A stretch of DNA of 64,000 nt from Steromphala cineraria (Eukaryota > Mollusca > Gastropoda > Trochida > Trochidae). Positions 21,401 to 31,453 of this stretch are shown here, piece after piece; position 1 is the stretch's first letter; each line of letters starts with the position of its first letter. The position numbers and the translations under genes are program-made. The stretch lies in contig OU744732.1 of NCBI GenBank assembly GCA_916613615.1, forward strand, positions 60,463,227 through 60,527,226, given 5' to 3'. The notes below the pieces were generated by a model, which searched no databases, had not been told where the DNA came from, and was given only the letters and a program-made list of their open reading frames with translations.

Positions 21401-22304
21401 ATTAAGCAACCCATGTGTTTTGATCAGTCACAAAATCAAAGTATCTATTTCTTAATTCTATATTCTTGTTTACAAAACATGCATGCATGATGTATTCAGA
21501 AGCGACGTTATCCGGTAAAATTATTAATTTTTTTTTAAAGATTTTGAAATCTTGGTAGCGTTTACTTAACGTTCGTTCATTTGCAGACAACTGAACAAGA
21601 CGACGAAAAATCGGAATTATAATGATCGATATACCAAAATGTTGACAATGAATAAATATAACGTATGATATATTCAATATATTCATATTTGCCTTACGAT
21701 GTCTGCCAAGTTTATTTATCAAATCCACTGAGAGCATCATTAATCGCGCCTGCTTGATATGACATTCTTTATACTGAAGTATACACAAAAATGTGATCTA
21801 AAATTAAACAAACTTTCCCTTAAAATAAAAAGTGTGAAACAGTATGTTACATAGAGTTTTCATTTGCTATAAGTTTGAAAAATGAATTTTGAAAAAACTT
21901 GCTCACATAGATGAAATGAACACTCATTTTTGTTACATGATAATAAGTATATGTATTTTCTATTTCCTATTTACCTGAGGCGTGTGGACCCTTTTGTGAT
22001 AGTAATTCCAGCCAGTCTCTGAATTCAAATTTCCGGGTTCGAGTCTCTTGTCTCCGCTGTTCAGTTCACACTTCCTTGACCCTTTGTGGTAGTTTATAGA
22101 CAGACACACTTTAGAGTCAAGATTCAAACATAGTCTTATACACTGAAGGAGGCTAACACCCTCCCGGAAACTAATAACGTGTCCATTCAACCTGCGTCCG
22201 AGGTTCGAATCCCAGTCCCATGAATATGTGCACTTGTTTCCCATTGGTAGACCACTCCCGATGTGAAACCAACAAAACATACTCAGGAGAAGAAATATTT
22301 CCAT
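9971..22304 (-). CDS. Gene span: secreted PAN-domain and C-type lectin-domain protein (exons listed separately)
   Basis: Four exons on the minus strand: 21975-22304 (signal peptide and PAN), then 15003-15191, 11934-12041 and 10003-10098, which together make one C-type lectin domain. The lectin exons are all phase 1 to phase 1 and join cleanly. The PAN exon ends in phase 0, so either one exon is unseen in the 6.8-kb gap or the PAN exon belongs to a different transcript. If the last exon is read through its GTATGT site, it stops after nine more residues at 9971. The likely role is carbohydrate or ligand binding outside the cell, as is usual for PAN/CTLD proteins; this is inference from the domains. 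Introns are full of MITEs, foldbacks and SINEs. Confidence 0.6.
10003..10098 (-). CDS. C-type lectin domain, third exon (C-terminal part)
   Basis: The acceptor TTTATTTCAG precedes codons for GPEDCGGIEWFWNYWGMND, then IPCNLNWNSVCEYG. The paired cysteines (EDC ... IPC ... VCEY) and the W-x-x-x-D-I-P-C pattern are the end of a C-type lectin fold. The usual WND calcium motif reads GMND, so canonical calcium-dependent sugar binding is uncertain. The exon ends at GTATGT in phase 1; reading on gives a stop at 9971. Confidence 0.8.
10149..10412. repeat. Foldback element in intron
   Basis: AGTCTAAGTAAACCTAGCC at the left is inverted as GGCTAGTTTTACTTAGACT at the right, and inner GTCTAGCAAG is also mirrored, giving arms of about 70 bp. 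Confidence 0.65.
10533..10883 (+). mobile_element. TTAA-flanked MITE, copy 4
   Basis: TTAAAGGGACAGTAGCACG to CCCCTTTAA, somewhat diverged. It directly abuts copy 5, sharing the central TTTAAA. Confidence 0.85.
10880..11244 (+). mobile_element. TTAA-flanked MITE, copy 5
   Basis: Full-length copy in the same orientation as copy 4, starting in the shared TTAA and ending CCCCTTTAA. It is closer to the consensus than copy 4, so it is probably the later insertion. Confidence 0.88.
11592..11915 (+). mobile_element. TTAA-type MITE, copy 6, degraded
   Basis: The left end is decayed (TTGAAGGGAACGTAGCACG) and the right end breaks after CGTGCTA. The interior matches other copies (ACCATTGGCGGCCATTTTTG). 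The right end is about 17 bp from the splice donor of the next exon. Confidence 0.75.
11934..12041 (-). CDS. C-type lectin domain, second exon (middle part)
   Basis: Acceptor TTGACAG and donor GGTAAGTA bound a 108-bp exon, phase 1 to phase 1. It encodes GFKRSKSGVLLWEDG and then AYFANSQPDDFDNQDG. The W-x-D-G and QPDD...NQD patterns are typical of the middle of a C-type lectin domain; QPD sits where galactose-type lectins carry their sugar-binding triplet, which is suggestive only. Confidence 0.82.
12246..14515. mobile_element. Decayed 2.3-kb element with TTAAAGGAATATTCC ends
   Basis: TTAAAGGAATATTCCA at the left and GGAATATTCCTTTAA at the right are inverted; further in, ACGTCAAGACACACCACG mirrors a similar inverted stretch near 14330-14355. 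The interior is AT-rich with no recognisable transposase, only short reading frames. The TTAA ends resemble the abundant MITE family in form but not in sequence. Confidence 0.5.
14635..14979 (+). mobile_element. TTAA-type MITE, copy 7
   Basis: The left end is decayed (AGAGGAAGTAGCACGG) and the right end is CGTGCTACGGCCCCTTTAA. The right end lies about 22 bp from the donor of the first lectin exon. Confidence 0.8.
15003..15191 (-). CDS. C-type lectin domain, first exon
   Basis: Acceptor TTTTGTAG and donor GGTAAGTT bound a 189-bp exon, phase 1 to phase 1. It encodes VPKCGPGTFEINNKCVEF, then a helix-like stretch, and ends with KWNKIVSEITSGWYYVG. The starting C-x-x-x-x-F-E ... C pair and the SLVKVTS...NKIV helix are the N-terminal half of a C-type lectin fold. 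Confidence 0.8.
15443..15482 (+). repeat. Homopolymer junction T13-G21
   Basis: A run of 13 T is followed at once by 21 G, an A and five more G. This is simple sequence, with assembly length uncertainty likely. Confidence 0.9.
16217..16347. repeat. Perfect 44-bp inverted repeat with 43-bp loop
   Basis: Arms at 16217-16260 and 16304-16347 are exact reverse complements (GGATGACAACTTCTTTG is inverted in the second). The loop carries CGACGTTTCGACACAG, itself partly palindromic. The second foldback at 17895 shares CAACTTCTTT. Confidence 0.85.
16858..16925 (-). mobile_element. tRNA-like SINE head fragment
   Basis: On the minus strand an A-box-like TAGTTGATAGAGGC and a B-box GGGTTCGATTCC lie about 35 bp apart. 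The body is not preserved. It is too diverged to be a working tRNA. Confidence 0.45.
17168..17277. repeat. Foldback element
   Basis: CTCCTGATTTAATCGTGGGTC pairs imperfectly with GACCCACGATTCAAACAGGAG across a short loop. It is related in its flank to 5565-5682 (GGTGCATCACTCAATA). Confidence 0.65.
17440..17715. repeat. Dispersed repeat, copy A (partner at 40275)
   Basis: Aligns by eye with 40275-40600 through shared blocks: TTTGATATAACA, TATGTGA, GGTTATG...TGTAAACTATATTCT-like, CCCCTG, and TACATCACATGTC. Family unknown. Confidence 0.5.
17895..17990. repeat. Foldback element
   Basis: AGACAAGAGTAATTCT and AGAATTACTCTTGTCT are exact inverses at the ends, and GGATGAACAACTTCTTTA is mirrored further in. 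Confidence 0.75.
18625..19384. mobile_element. Long-TIR (Mutator-like) element, 760 bp
   Basis: The left end CATCCTGTCAACCAGGCGAT is inverted at the right for about 85 bp (through TACCCGAACGGCTA). The flanking nonamers TGACCAATC and TGACAAAGC match at 7 of 9 positions. A minus-strand frame of 73 codons inside (19051-19272) resembles nothing I know, so I treat the element as non-autonomous. Confidence 0.7.
19420..19668 (-). mobile_element. tRNA-derived SINE with conserved central domain
   Basis: On the minus strand the head GTAGTGGTGTAGTTGTTAGC and B box GGTTCGAATCCC are followed by GTGTTGTGTTCGGACAAGGC and ACTTCATCC. That 'TTGGGCAAGGCACTTCATC'-like block is the conserved middle domain shared by many invertebrate SINEs. 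Confidence 0.75.
19891..20523 (+). repeat. Tandem duplication, unit about 315 bp
   Basis: The unit 19891-20205 (TCATTTACATGAAAAGCAAT...) is repeated at 20206-20523 with only a handful of substitutions and one small indel near the start (AAGCC versus ATGCATTCCACCAAGAC). The high identity implies a recent event. No coding content. Confidence 0.9.
20545..20650 (+). mobile_element. SINE fragment (central domain only)
   Basis: GTGTTGTGTTCTTGGGCAAG, then GGCACTTCATCACC and CCAGCTGTACAAATGGGTAC match the body of the SINE at 19420-19668, here on the plus strand and lacking its tRNA head. Confidence 0.7.
21975..22304 (-). CDS. Signal peptide and PAN (apple) domain exon
   Basis: The ATG at 22304 opens a signal peptide (MEIFLLLSMFCWFHIGSG), followed by a cysteine-spaced PAN/apple domain: C near residue 25, then SLLQCIRLCLNLDSKVCLSI, NYHKGSRKCEL and a closing WNYYHKRV. 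The exon ends at CAG before GTAAAT, phase 0, after 110 codons. PAN domains bind proteins or sugars outside cells. The upstream in-frame TTG codons are not likely starts. Phase does not fit the lectin exon at 15191, so a link to the lectin exons is probable but not proven. Confidence 0.75.
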
Positions 22305-23401
22305 GATGATTGGCCGAGATCGCAGCTTCAAAGTTTCCAACAAAATTCCAAATCAAAAATATTTCTTTTGACTGACGGCCTGTGATTGTAAGTCCGTTAG
22401 AAATAACATTGAGTTTAGCGTTTTAAAATAATATCATGTTTTCTGTTTTCGAAGCAACATCCCAAGCAGAACTCTGTTTAATGTCCAAACCCCTTCACAA
22501 TCTCACACCTTCTTAACAAACCGTCGTAAAATTAAAGAAATTTTACGTATAAAAAATAAAATCTAAAGTGTATCCCTTGTTATCTTTCAACTACGAATAC
22601 GGTCAATGTCAAAGTTAATCTGAGAATTCCTCCAACACGAAATAAAAACAACATACACGTTGGTCATCTCCAAGGTAAAGCTCTTCAGTGTGATTTGCCA
22701 AGCCTATGTCGTCATCTTCTGCAATTTCGATCAAACCATTTGTTTAGTTAAGGCTCGTAGGTATTGATCATAAAACCTTGTTTTGTAATATTAATCAGTT
22801 GCAGGACACATACACCCGAACAGACCAACATATCTTCTTCTAAATGGTCTTTAGTGTCTACGGTTTTAATAATTTCATCTGAGGTTTAATTTCAAATGAG
22901 CAGCGCTTGTATAGCGAACACAATAAACCAATGGCAAGTAAATAAAACAGAGGAACAGGAAATGGTTTGTTCATGATAGTAGGAGGAACAAAGATTAGTA
23001 CAGTTTCTAAGGTGATGCTTTTCATAACAGTGGAGATAATGTTAACGACGAAAGATCGATCTGATATGAATATTTTGTGTGTGATATATTTAAAACGCTG
23101 AAGTAAAGAATGACAATTGTTCGGTCCTGAATGATATTGTCTTTGTTGGATAGAATACAGAATGGTGTGTCTGGGTTATTAAGATATGATGATCTCCTGT
23201 CGTTTTTTGTTTGATATTACATAATAACAAAAGCAGGATTATGTTTATTAAAACCCTCGAGCAAAATGAAACGTACATCAATACATTATATTAGAAAAAG
23301 AGAATAGGATTATTTTGTGTTGAAAAAACTTAATATAATGAAATGGTTTTGTTATGTTGGTATTGATACGTTTGAGTACATTATATGATAGACAATGCAT
23401 G
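22305..23401. other. Upstream flank of the PAN/lectin gene, nothing recognised
   Basis: This should hold the 5' untranslated region and promoter of the minus-strand gene. I see no clear TATA element, repeat or coding exon. Confidence 0.4.
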
Positions 23402-24440
23402 TTCAGGTACGGTAAGGTATAATATGGTATGACATGGTATGGTATGGTTGGTTTGGTTGGTGTGGTGTGGTGTGGTGTGGTGTGGTGTGGTGTGGTGTGG
23501 TGTGGTGTGGTGTGGTGTGGTGTGGTGTGGTGTGGTGTGGTGTGGTGTGGTGTGGTGTGGTGTGGTGTGGTGTGGTGTGGTGTGGTGTGGTGTGGTGTGG
23601 TGTGGTGTGGTGTGGTGTGGTGTGGTGTGGTGTGGTGTGGTGTGGTGTTGTGTTGTGTTGTGTTGTGTTGTGTGGTGTGGTGTGGTGTGGTGTGGTGTGG
23701 TGTGGTGTGGTGTGGTATGGCATGGTATGGTATGACATGGTATGGTATGGTTGGTTTGGTTGGTGTGGTGTTGTGTGGTGTGGTGTGGTGTGGTATGGCA
23801 TGGTATGGCATGGCATGCCATGGTATGGTATGATGTGGTATGACATGGTATGGTATGGTTGGTTTGGTTGGTGTGGTGTGGTATGGTATGGTATGGTATG
23901 GTATGGTATGGTATGGTATGGTATGGTATGGTATGGTATGGTATGGTATGGTATGGTATGGTATGGTATGGTATGGTATGGTATGGTATGATATGATATG
24001 ATATGGTATGGTTGGTGTTGTGTTGTGTTGTGTTGTGTTGTGTTGTGTGGTGTGGTGTGGTGTGGTGTGGTGTGGTGTGGTGTGGTGTGGTGTGGTGTGG
24101 TATGGCATGGTATGGTATGACATGGTATGGTATGGTTGGTTTGGTTGGTGTGGTGTTGTGTGGTGTGGTGTGGTGTGGTATGGCATGGTATGGCATGGCA
24201 TGCCATGGTATGGTATGATGTGGTATGACATGGTATGGTATGGTTGGTTTGGTTGGTGTGGTGTGGTGTGGTGTGGTATGGTATGGTATGGTATGGTATG
24301 GTATGGTATGGTATGGTATGGTATGGTATGGTATGGTATGGTATGGTATGGTATGGTATGGTATGGTATGGTATGGTATGGTATGGTATGATATGATATG
24401 ATATGGTATGGTTGGTGTGGTTGGTGTGGTGTGGTATGGC
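23402..24440. repeat. Pentanucleotide satellite (TGTGG / TATGG)
   Basis: Over 1 kb of TGTGG, TATGG, TGTTG and rarer CATGG / TATGA pentamers, almost C-free on the plus strand. All long reading frames across it, in every phase, are products of the 5-bp period (repeated WCGVV or HTTPH-type peptides) and are not genes. A 385-bp higher-order period runs from about 23645 to 24415. Confidence 0.95.
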
Positions 24441-25275
24441 ATGGTTTAGTATTGCTATAGTATTACATTTGTAGAGTATGAAATGTTATGATTGTTATGG
24501 TATTGTCAGCTTTGGCATGGAATGGTATCATGGAATTGCATCGAATGGTATAGACGGGTGTCGTATAGTATGGTATGGAATCAAATAGTTTGGTTTGGTT
24601 GGTATGGTATTGTATGGCGTTGTAAAGAAAGGAATCACAATTTATTGTATGCTATGGAATTGTTTGGTTTTCTCTAGGTAGTAAAGTATGGTAGGTAAGG
24701 TATGGTTTGGTATTTCATGAAATGGTATGGTATAGTATGGTATGGAATGGTATGGCACGGAATTGGTATTGGTATTGTTACTATGGTATGGTATGGCGTA
24801 GCATGTTATGTTTCTGTTATGTTTCTGTTATGTTTCTGTAATGTTTCTGTTATGTTTAAGTTATGTTTATGTTATGTTTCTGTTATGTTTCTGTTATGTT
24901 TCTGTTATGTTTTTGTTATGGTTCTGTTGTGGTTTTGTTATGGTTCTGTTTTGTTCCGTTCCGTTCTTTTTTTCTTTTTTTTGTGTGTGTGTTTTGTTTT
25001 GTTATGGTATGGTATGGTATGGTATGGTATGGTATGGTATGGTATGGTATGGTATGGTTGGTGTGGTTGGTGTGGTATGGTATGGTATGGTATGGTATGG
25101 TATGGTATGGTATGGTATGGTATGGTATGGTATGGTATGGTATGGTATGGTATGGTATGGTATGGTATGGTATGGTATGGTATGGCATGGCTTATGCATG
25201 ATATGGTATGTTATAAAATGATATGGTATGCTATGCTATGCTATGCTATGCTATGCTATGCTATGCTATGCTATT
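24441..25275. repeat. Continuation of the pentamer satellite, with an 11-mer block
   Basis: Diverged TATGG pentamers, then a block of TTATGTTTCTG 11-mers (about 24808-24950), then pure (TATGG)n from about 25004 to 25185, and (CTATG)n to 25275. The different sub-blocks suggest successive slippage expansions. No gene. Confidence 0.92.
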
Positions 25276-25875
25276 ACTAGTCAGTGTAAAGCTACTGCAT
25301 AGTAATAATAATACGGCAATATTACACATTTGGATCACGGCGGTAGAGTGGTTAGCACGTGTTCTGTTAACCCCAAACACTTGTCTTGTGATATTTAGTG
25401 CAAAAAGATAGACACCTAATAAATTGATTTTGTATAATTTCGATAACGATTAAGGCCAACATTGTATTAGAATAGCTACCATGCCGTCCAATCGTTGCGT
25501 TATCTTAATATACAACAAAGGATCATTTCTTGTCTTATTCCAGTACAGTGATCCGAATTCAATACATTTATCAGTCTTCTTGATTATAATTTGATCGTGA
25601 ATTCAAAACTTTTTATAAACACATGCATACATACCTAGATACATACATTCAAACATACATTTAAACTGCATTTATATGATAACCTTGTAGCTACAAGTTC
25701 GTGCTTATCGAGCTGTGTAAAGGTCGATATTTATTGAAATTATTATTGAATTATTGATTTACTGAATGGACGATTACTTAAAAAGCATAGAACATATTAA
25801 TAGATTTTTTGTTAAGTACACGGATATGAAATGTTAACTAACAAAGGTTTTGTACTAATATTTCAATCTATAATA
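25276..25875. other. Spacer between satellite and Tc1 element
   Basis: AT-rich with an ACATACAT-type simple stretch near 25621-25665 and a possible SINE-head remnant near 25335 (GGTAGAGTGGTTAGCACG). Nothing else seen. Confidence 0.45.
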
Positions 25876-27382
25876 AACTGAAGTACAAAAGAAAGTTCAC
25901 ACCCACAGATTTTCATATTATTTCATATTCATTTACAAAGTAGCATTTTTTTATGCTCTATCCTAATGTTACGAACGGAAACAATGAAATTATATCGTCA
26001 AAACGCATCCGAGGCATGTCAGTTCAGGTTAAAGGGATTTTTTTGAAAATTACGATTTTTTCAATTTCTACATAACTTGGGCGCGCTAAGAGTAAAAACC
26101 ACTGAATTCTACCATTCACTACGAGTGTTCCGAAAAAAAGCACGAGAAAATGCCACGTTTAACAGCAGCAGAGCGAGAAAGAGTCGTTGGAATGTCTGAA
26201 GTTGGAGTTTCAAACAGCCAAATTGCCAGAAGGTTTGGCCACACCAGACAAACGGTCATTCGACCGCTTCAACGTCATAACCAGACTGGCCAGACATCGG
26301 ACCGTCCTAGAAGTGGAAGATCGAGGATGACGACCCCCGCTGAAGACCGTTATCTGCGCACACTGCATCTGCGCATCAGATTCGTCACAATGGCGTCAAC
26401 GGCATCGACGGCGTAAGGACACCACATCAGCAGAAACACTGTCATGAGACGTCTTCGAGCTGCCGGTATTCGGGCTTACCGACCGTTCCTCGGAATGTCC
26501 CTGACTCGCGAACATCGCCTGGACCGTCTACACTGGGCAAGGAGAGTGAGACGCTGGCAACGTCGTGATTGGGCAAGAGTGATCTTCAGCGACGAAAGTC
26601 GATTCAACCTCTTCACAGCAAATGGCAGAGTGAGGATTTACAGGCGTAGAGGCGAGAGACAAGCTGCAGCGTGTGTCCAAGAAGTGGTACCCTATGGCGG
26701 TGGCAGCATCATGGTCTGGGGCGGGATCTGCGGCGACCAGAAGACCGATTTGAGGACAATTCGTCATACCCTTACAGCCCAGAGATACAGGGATCAAGTG
26801 TTGCAGCCTGTGGTTGTCCCCTTCATACAGAGGCAGCACCAAAGGATGATTTACCAACACGATAACGTCAGACCACAAACTGCCAGGATCACCATGGACC
26901 TCCTCAACCAACAAAACATCCAGGTTTTGCCTTGGCCATCACGTTCCCCTGATTTATCCCCAATCGAGCATATTTGGGACCATTTGGGAAGACGACTTAG
27001 ACGTCGCCTAGAGCAACCAGTCAACCTACAACAGCTGGAACAGGCACTACATGAACAGTGGCAACGTCTAACTTTTTCAATGAGGAGACGTGTCTTTGCT
27101 TGCATTAACAGTAATGGGGTCAGACCCGATACTAACTCCTCATTTATCGACATCAGACCACGGAATATTGCAGAAACAATTAGTGTAAATTTCAAATTAT
27201 ACCCCTAGTGGACACTATGAGAAGTAGAGAAGTGATTTGTGAAGTGAGAAGTAAATACCTGTCCTTGCTATGTTTGAAAATGGTTCACTATTAATATTAT
27301 ACCTTTGAAATGCTGGAAATTTTGTTTTGTTGTCTTTTATTAACAAATTACTTGGGTGTGTACTTTCTTTTGTACTTCAGTT
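25876..27382 (+). mobile_element. Tc1-type DNA transposon, 1507 bp
   Basis: Terminal inverted repeats of 30 bp with one mismatch (AACTGAAGTACAAAAGAAAG at the left, its inverse at the right) are each flanked by TA, the Tc1/mariner target. The single transposase frame lies inside. Length and structure are those of a recent element; only the internal stop makes it non-autonomous. Confidence 0.93.
26150..27208 (+). pseudogene. Tc1-family transposase with one internal stop
   Basis: A single frame of 353 codons, the usual length for Tc1 transposases, interrupted only by TAA at 26414-26416. Residues 1-60 are the paired helix-turn-helix DNA-binding part (SNSQIARRFGHTRQTV), then a GRSR hook. The DDE catalytic core follows: VIFSDESRF, HDNVRPQTAR and WPSRSPDLSPIEHIWD, with 34 residues between the second D and the E (DD34E, as in Tc1). 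It would cut and paste the flanking element. The stop may be a nonsense change or mark a small loss beside the linker; everything else reads cleanly. Confidence 0.92.
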
Positions 27383-27455
27383 TAGAAAAGGTTTAATCAA
27401 ATTTATATTTTAGAACCGTCTCAGCTTTCCTCAACATCACCATTAGAAGGTAAAT

Positions 27456-27456
<1 letters not shown>

Positions 27457-27529
<73 letters not shown>
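27457..27529 (+). repeat. (CTAT)n microsatellite
   Basis: About 18 uninterrupted CTAT units, then shorter GTCT units, just downstream of the Tc1 element. Confidence 0.95.
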
Positions 27530-27531
<2 letters not shown>

Positions 27532-28037
27532 TTATCGTCTGTCTGTCTGTACGTCTATCTGTCTGTATATCTATCTTTCTATAGATATGTATATGTACAT
27601 ATGAAATAATCATGCAATGTAAGTTTAATGATAAACATGTAGAACAAATATTACGGCTTTACAAAATGAAAACAAGAAAGAAATATTTTCTTCCATGCAC
27701 ATGTTGCAAAATCATTACATAACTTAGAACTAAAATGCTGACTGACGTAGACAAACACGAGACGTGAAAAGCGCTTATAGCATTATGATTGACAGATGAT
27801 TGACAGGCAGTATTGACGGGCACCTGTCACGTGATAGACATATCATTTATATTCCTGTCATCAAGATACAAATGTACGATGAAAAGACGTATAGCACGTC
27901 ATCAACAAGTTTAGATTTCTTCCGGCAGATTGAACCTTATAGTAATGAACCAAGTGACCAGGATGCCGTTGCACAAAACACTTAGGTGACCTAAAGTTAC
28001 TAAGGAAGCCTTAGTCCAATGTTCAAGGATGCCACTA

Positions 28038-28621
28038 GAGCTGCGTACCGTAACTTTGTTCTCTTGCTTGTTTATCTTAGTGCAATTATTATGTAATTTG
28101 GGTTTCGTTTGGACGTCAATAAAGTAACTCCAGGAGCACTGAAAAGGGATCTTCAATTGATCATGTGTAAAATAACAAAACCATATATTGGGATCTTCTC
28201 GTCACTGGTGCTGAATGTTGATATTTAGCATGATTCAATAGATATATGGGGTGAAATTATTAATATTGTATTTCGATTAAAATATTCCTGATAGATGTTA
28301 TAAGATAAAATCATCACAAATACATTGGCTTAGCGCAAAAGTTGTTTAACATTTATGAAGGAATTTATCGACAAAAATGAAAAATTGTATTTTTGAAATT
28401 TTTACCCCTGGTAATTTTAATATCTTGCCAAATATGTTGTAGTTACCTGCTAGGTATGACATACAAATATGTTATCGGAAACTGACTTTTATCTTGCGAC
28501 GTGAGATCTCAACATTATAGTTTCGAATTTGGAATGCTAGGATGCCTTTATGACAATCAATATTGTGAGATATTTGAACTAGAATACGAAGGTGAGTTAA
28601 CAAACTTAAGGCAATCAGCTG
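28038..28621 (+). mobile_element. TIR transposon of about 0.6 kb, copy A
   Basis: The left end AGCTGCGTACCGTAACTTTG and the right end (inverse CAGCTGATTGCCTTAAGTTT) are diverged inverted repeats. The body aligns with 55075-55702 throughout (GTAATTTGGGTTTCGTTT, TAGGTATGACAT). Non-autonomous; family not identified. Confidence 0.65.
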
Positions 28622-31453
28622 TAAGGTTGACCTTAGTGTTAAGTTGTTTTAACGATCACATTAGACAAGTGATGTCAGATATATATTTTACAATTTAATC
28701 ATCGCATAAGAGCAGTAACACAGAAGCTATGATATGATCTAATTGATGGCATGTGATGTGAAATGTAAAGAATCCCATTCAATCTGATCAACAATTGTTA
28801 TACATACAATTTTAAATCGTATACGTCATAGAAACGAAACTGAACTTTTATTAGTGACATGATTAGGTCGGATAATGTTGTGTTATAGTCATACTCATAT
28901 AGTATGAAATACATCTACACAAAATGAAAATACAATCCTGTGTTTAATGTTATTTCAACAAAGGCAAATGGTTATTCAAAACTATAGAAGTGATGTAAAT
29001 TATGATATTGATACACCCTTTTGCAAATCCTTTAGAAGGAACCATTTGTTGCTGAGCCTGTTGTCTCAATTATCTTTTAGTATTCTTTTTTTTCTGCTTG
29101 ACATCAGTATAAGGATCTATAACGAAACGTCGCTACTTTCTACAATAAAGAATTTGATCATCCATAAATTCCTTGTCTTCTTGATATTTCCAACTTCAAA
29201 CAACCTATGTCAGATAAAAGTTATTATCTGAAACCATGGATGCTTCTGATTAGCAATATATTTTTACATATTTTTTTCTGTTATTAGGTAAATCCATCCA
29301 TTCGGATTTTCGCCGATATGTCTGATAAGTTATCAACCGAAACAACGGTTGTCTCTGAATATCAAACTTTCTTTTACATTGTTTTCTGTTTTATTGTTAA
29401 TCCTTTTATTCAGATTTTCGCCTTCATTTCTCATAAAGTTATCAACGTACATGTAAGCATTGATATTTCTGAATAAATTAAACTGTTTCTCAATACATTG
29501 AAAAAGATTGATCATTTTTTAAATATTGGTTATTATAAAGGATTATTTTCTAAAGATTGGTCACATTTGATGTCTGTTATATAATTCAATGACAGGTCAA
29601 TGAACTGACACGTATATTCCTTAAACACGCCGTTCGTAAATTCTTACTTTGTCTTATCATGCCTTTTGCATTTTGAAGCTAATGTTTAGTGGAAAGTGCA
29701 AATATACAAATTATAACATGATATGAGACAAAATAATCCATTAATAAATCTTTTAATCTTCAAAACGTGACAGTACCTAGAACATATTGAACATAAACAA
29801 CGAAATCACGGTTCTGACATAAACATTGTTTGACGCACTCGCTGTTATGATACAAATTCTATTCTTAGCAACCGCCTTCCTAAATATATAAACGTCACAC
29901 ATCCCCAGACACACCTGTAATTAATCAGAAAAGACAGGTGCAAATATGGTTCAAAACAAAGGGCGGATTTGTGTCACGAATCTTAAACATCTCAGAATTT
30001 CATTTCCGTTGATAGGTGACGTCTGATGTTCATAGCCTTGGTTCGTCGAAAAAGAAATATTTAAATAGCATGACGATACTCTTATGATATTAAGAGTATA
30101 CTAAACGACCTTCATTTAAAACTATTTTGATTTAACAAGTGAATGGCTAGTATAAAGATAGCGAAATCAAGTTTGATACCAAATCACTCACGAGTTGAAA
30201 AAAAAGAGTATTTTATGGAAGGAAGTTTAGTATTTTGTCATACAAATTCAAGCAAAGTTGGCTGTGTGCTGAAACTAACATTTCTGGGACCCGGCAGACA
30301 TTGAAATGCCGCGCTCATACATTTCGACGTCACAACAGCTCACTACTGTGACTTCATTCTTGAATTTCGGCATAGTTCTAATTTAGTTTCATTTTAAATA
30401 ATTAATTGTGGTATGTTACATGAGCGAAAAAACATCTTTAATATGACAATTAGAGGATACCATTCCAAATGACACTTTTGTTTTTTAAAAGAGTTCATGG
30501 TTCAGTTTAAACGAGCGAAAGCGAAATCAACACCAAATTACACACGACTACTGTAATTTAGCTGTAACGATACGCTCAGAGGCAAAATAAATGTTACCAA
30601 ATTTTCAAAAGAGTACAAAACAAAATCTAGCTGTAAATGAAATGCGACTACGAACCCTTGTGATAGGCACTTTCGTTGTGAAGAAGTACTCACAAATACA
30701 TACACCAAAGTATGATACTTATAATTGTATGACTTTGCAAATACACAAGGGGTACAAAACAGCTTTTTTTAATGTTATGTTTGGTCATAATCTTTGTATT
30801 TGGAATAATAAAATTATGAAATCAATGAATTTGATAAATTAAAGATGTTATCGACATAAAAAAAACTTAATATAAATTAACAGATTAACATATGTATAGC
30901 TTTGAATTTAAAAACTAATTCAGTTAGCTCATGAAGACATGAAATAACCCTGTTTCAGCCGTAACTATCACTCGTAGCTTAACCTATCATGCATTTAAAA
31001 TGGTATCGTTTCTTTTACCCCTGAGTGTATAGGGTACTGCAGTATCTTACACGGGCGAGTCATAATAGCAAGTATTGTTCATAATGTACCCCAGGCGGAA
31101 TTTGAACCCCGAACAGCGTCTCATTGTTTAAGGGGCACTTTTAAAAAACATCGTTTAGAAAATCAAATCGAACTTTATTTACGGCATGGGTAACTTAAGG
31201 AGAGAGTTGTGTTAATTGACAGGACGTCGCTTTAATGTATTTAGTGTGAAAATTATTGAAAAACGAACCTTAATCCTTGCTATCTATTGCTTTTAAATAA
31301 GAAATCGAATATTCCATTAAACATTACATTATATAATATAACAATAACGGTACATTCTATGTTCTATTCTTTCTACTGCAGAGGTCTATACTACATGAAC
31401 ATTTACCTGATATGTTCATGAAATGATCAACAACTTCTAGATTTATACAAACT
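28622..31453. other. AT-rich intergenic region, no gene seen
   Basis: No convincing coding exon. A weak direct duplication shares CAGATTTTCGCC-like and AAGTTATCAAC blocks about 109 bp apart near 29290-29440. A B-box-like GGTTCAAATTCC on the minus strand near 31090-31100 may be a SINE remnant. Confidence 0.45.

Noticed and set aside
21402..21788. 128-codon minus-strand frame
   Set aside because: No recognisable domain; AT-rich composition; lies in the intron of the PAN/lectin gene without splice support.
23402..25275. Telomeric or subtelomeric repeat
   Set aside because: The units are TGTGG/TATGG pentamers, not the TTAGGG hexamer of molluscan telomeres.
23278..25280. Long reading frames on both strands (up to about 350 codons) across the satellite
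   Set aside because: They are forced by the 5-bp repeat, exist in all phases on both strands, and give only periodic peptides.
26528..26914. 128-codon minus-strand frame opposite the Tc1 transposase
   Set aside because: It is a shadow of the transposase frame; no independent domain.
28947..29231. 94-codon plus-strand frame with a hydrophobic stretch
   Set aside because: Hydrophobic residues are expected from T-rich DNA; no family resemblance or gene context.
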